Positions 5,728 to 7,393 of a DNA stretch of 7,393 nucleotides are shown here, piece by piece. A program made the position numbers and the translations under genes. The stretch's first letter is position 1; every line of letters starts with the position of its first letter. The stretch is from contig CALBTQ010000587.1 of assembly GCA_937967875.1 (NCBI GenBank), forward strand, positions 1 through 7,393. The letters run 5' to 3'. Source of the DNA: an uncultured Pseudomonadota bacterium. GTDB lineage: Bacteria > Lernaellota > Lernaellaia > Lernaellales > Lernaellaceae. The notes beneath the pieces are model-generated. The model ran no database searches. It was not told where the DNA came from and saw nothing but the letters and a program-made list of their open reading frames with translations.

Positions 5728-7029
5728 ATGAGCCTGTTCTCGCGAAAGAAAAACAAAGCGGTGGTCGTTGGGCTGGACGGTGTGCCGCATACCTTGCTCG
5801 GCCGACTGATGGAGCAAGGCGTGCTGCCGCGCATGAAGGACATTTTTGCCAAGGGCAACCTACGGCGGATGGAAGTGACCGTGCCGGAAATCTCGGCGGT
5901 CAGTTGGCCCAGTTTCATGACTGGCGCGGATGCGGGCAGCCACGGCATTTTCGGTTTCACCGATCTGCTGCCCGGCGGCTACGATTTGACGTTCCCCAAC
6001 TACGGCAGCCTCAAGGCCCCGACGATCTGGGAGACGCTGGAGCTCAAGGGCAAGCGCAGCGTGGTGCTCAACCAGCCCGGCACGTACCCGGCACGGCGAC
6101 TGTCCGGGGCGCTGGTCAGCGGCTTCGTGGCGATCGAGCTATTCAAGGCCGTTTTCCCGGCCAAGTACATCGCCAAGCTGCGTCGGATGAACTACGAAAT
6201 CGACATCGACACCAACACGGCGCGGCGCAATCACCCGCTGGCGCTGCGCGAGTTGTTCCAAACGCTGGAAACGCGCAAGCAGGCCACGGCGATGCTCTGG
6301 GACGAAGAGGAGTGGGATTTCTTCGAGGTCGTCGTCACCGGCACCGACCGGCTGCATCATTATCTATGGCACGCGCTGGTCGATCCCGCTCACGAACTGC
6401 ACGAAAAATGCATCGATTACTACCGGCAGGTCGACGCGTTCGTCGGCGAAATGGCCGACCGGTACGTTAAGCTGACCAAGGACGACAGCCTGTCGGGTCT
6501 GTTTTTGCTGAGCGATCACGGCTTCTGCGCCCTGGAAAAAGAAGTGGCGCTCAACCGTTTCCTGATGGAAAAGGGCTTGGTGGCGTTTGAAGCCGACATG
6601 CCCGGCGACCTGAACCAGATCAGCGAGGCGTCCAAGGTGTTCGTGCTCGATCCGAACCGGATCTACGTGCACACCGGCGATCGTTTCCCCAAAGGGAAGG
6701 TCGCACCGGCCGACGCGCCGAAGGTGATCGAAGACGTGAAGGCCGCGCTGAACGAGCTGGAATACGGCGGCAAAAAGCTCGTGCGCCGTTACTTCCATCG
6801 CGAAGAGGCGTATCATGGTCCGTTGGTCGCGCAGGCGCCGGATTTGGTGGCGGTGTCGATCGACGGTTTCGACTTCAAGGGCGCGATCGACCGCCCCGAG
6901 GTGTTCGGCCATTTCGGGTTGAACGGTATGCACAACCAGGACGACGCCTTTTTGTGGACGACCAAGAACGTGGACGAGACGCCGCACATCACCCAGGTCG
7001 CCGGCCTGGTGCTGGAGCATCTGAACTAA
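5728..7029 (+). CDS. Alkaline phosphatase superfamily hydrolase (type I phosphodiesterase/nucleotide pyrophosphatase-like)
   Basis: The 433-residue protein has no signal peptide or membrane segment and should be cytoplasmic. It carries the two-metal core of the superfamily in order: D17 in VVVGLDGVP; nucleophile candidate S59 in AVSWPSF, followed by MTGADAGSHGIFGF; D207 and H211 in TGTDRLHHYLW; D263-H264 in LLSDHGF; and H402 in NGMHNQDD. All expected metal ligands are present, so it is probably an active phosphoesterase, phosphodiesterase or phosphotransferase. The nucleophile is Ser rather than the Thr of eukaryotic NPPs. The substrate cannot be predicted. The stop overlaps the start of a second superfamily member (TAATG at 7027-7031), indicating a coupled pair. 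It is divergent from DUF4390-ntrY with a 196-base spacer in which I found no convincing promoter for this direction. Confidence 0.87.
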   Translation: MSLFSRKKNKAVVVGLDGVPHTLLGRLMEQGVLPRMKDIFAKGNLRRMEVTVPEISAVSWPSFMTGADAGSHGIFGFTDLLPGGYDLTFPNYGSLKAPTIWETLELKGKRSVVLNQPGTYPARRLSGALVSGFVAIELFKAVFPAKYIAKLRRMNYEIDIDTNTARRNHPLALRELFQTLETRKQATAMLWDEEEWDFFEVVVTGTDRLHHYLWHALVDPAHELHEKCIDYYRQVDAFVGEMADRYVKLTKDDSLSGLFLLSDHGFCALEKEVALNRFLMEKGLVAFEADMPGDLNQISEASKVFVLDPNRIYVHTGDRFPKGKVAPADAPKVIEDVKAALNELEYGGKKLVRRYFHREEAYHGPLVAQAPDLVAVSIDGFDFKGAIDRPEVFGHFGLNGMHNQDDAFLWTTKNVDETPHITQVAGLVLEHLN

Positions 7030-7349
7030 TGCGAAGAATCGTTGCGATAAGTCTGTTCCTGCTGGCCATGCTCGCGGCCGCCCCGGCGCACGCTTACGTC
7101 GGTCCGGGCGCCGGCTTCGCGTTCATCACCAGTTTCTTCTTTTTGATCGCCACCTTTTTCGTGGCGCTGTTTTCGCTGGCGATCTGGCCGCTGCGCTTCG
7201 TTTACGTGTGGCTCAAGAGCCGCCGCGCGCTGCGCCATGCGAAAGTCAAACGCGTGGTCGTGCTCGGCCTGGACGGCATGGATCCGCAACTGGCCGAACG
7301 GTGGATGGAAGAGGGGCATCTGCCCACCTTCAAGAAACTCGCGGAGGAC
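7029..7349 (+). CDS. Membrane-targeted alkaline phosphatase superfamily protein, N-terminal fragment
   Basis: The first 107 codons are present. A signal peptide (MRRIVAISLF, then a hydrophobic run ending PAHA, likely cut after A22) is followed by YVGPGAGF and a long hydrophobic segment (about 29-61) that should anchor the protein. A basic cytoplasm-type stretch (KSRRALRHAKVKR) leads into VVVLGLDGMDPQLAERWMEE, the first metal-binding motif (D82), closely resembling VVVGLDGVPHTLLGRLMEQ of the preceding gene. The two are probably paralogues. The ATG overlaps the upstream stop as TAATG, and a GGAG (7014-7017) lies 11 bases upstream, so coupling is likely. The nucleophile and remaining metal ligands are missing because the contig ends. 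Read into the adapter, the frame stays open for 14 more codons (RSEERRVGKECRSR), which must not be taken as protein sequence. Confidence 0.8.
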
Positions 7350-7393
7350 AGATCGGAAGAGCGTCGTGTAGGGAAAGAGTGTAGATCTCGGTG
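7350..7393. other. Illumina TruSeq universal (P5-side) adapter (contamination)
   Basis: These 44 bases match the reverse complement of the TruSeq universal adapter, beginning AGATCGGAAGAGCGTCGTGT and continuing into AGATCTCGGTG with no i5 index between, as in a single-index library. Position 7350 (A) could be either adapter or genomic. With the P7 adapter at the other end, the true insert is 49-7349. Confidence 0.97.

Noticed and set aside
49..7349. CRISPR arrays, tRNA genes, insertion sequences or long direct repeats
   Set aside because: None was seen on reading both strands; coding density is high and the only spacers are 233 and 196 bases.

Overview
The window is a 7.3 kb piece of bacterial chromosome (49-7349) with Illumina TruSeq adapter sequence at both ends (about 1-48 and 7350-7393). 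It is therefore a metagenome or draft-assembly contig assembled from untrimmed reads. Genes are dense, coding regions look GC-rich and the two divergent intergenic regions look more AT-rich. The gene content (DUF4390-NtrY-NtrX order, plus a four-cysteine tail domain that I associate with deltaproteobacterial signalling proteins) suggests a Gram-negative of the former Deltaproteobacteria or a neighbouring phylum. This placement is inference from gene families, not a phylogenetic result.

Layout from left to right: the N-terminus of ispG (minus, cut by the adapter); ntrX, a sigma-54-type response regulator (minus), whose stop overlaps the ispG start; a 233-base divergent spacer with a candidate promoter and a 17-bp palindrome; a gene of unknown function for a six-helix membrane protein ending in a CxxC...CxxC module (plus); ntrY, the membrane histidine kinase (minus), meeting the previous gene tail to tail with 2 bases between stops; a DUF4390-type secreted protein (minus) overlapping ntrY by 11 bases; a 196-base divergent spacer with a good sigma-70 promoter for the DUF4390-ntrY unit; an alkaline-phosphatase-superfamily hydrolase (plus); and, overlapping its stop, the start of a second, membrane-targeted member of the same superfamily (plus, cut by the adapter).

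NtrY and NtrX form a sensor kinase/response regulator pair that would sense an envelope or redox/nitrogen cue and act on sigma-54 promoters. The unusual point is that their genes are separated by an oppositely oriented gene for an orphan membrane protein that looks like a signalling protein itself. A transcript from the DUF4390 promoter that read on past ntrY would be antisense to that gene and then sense for ntrX-ispG, the arrangement of a noncontiguous operon. The two phosphatase-superfamily genes look like a translationally coupled, separately transcribed unit; their substrates cannot be read from the sequence.
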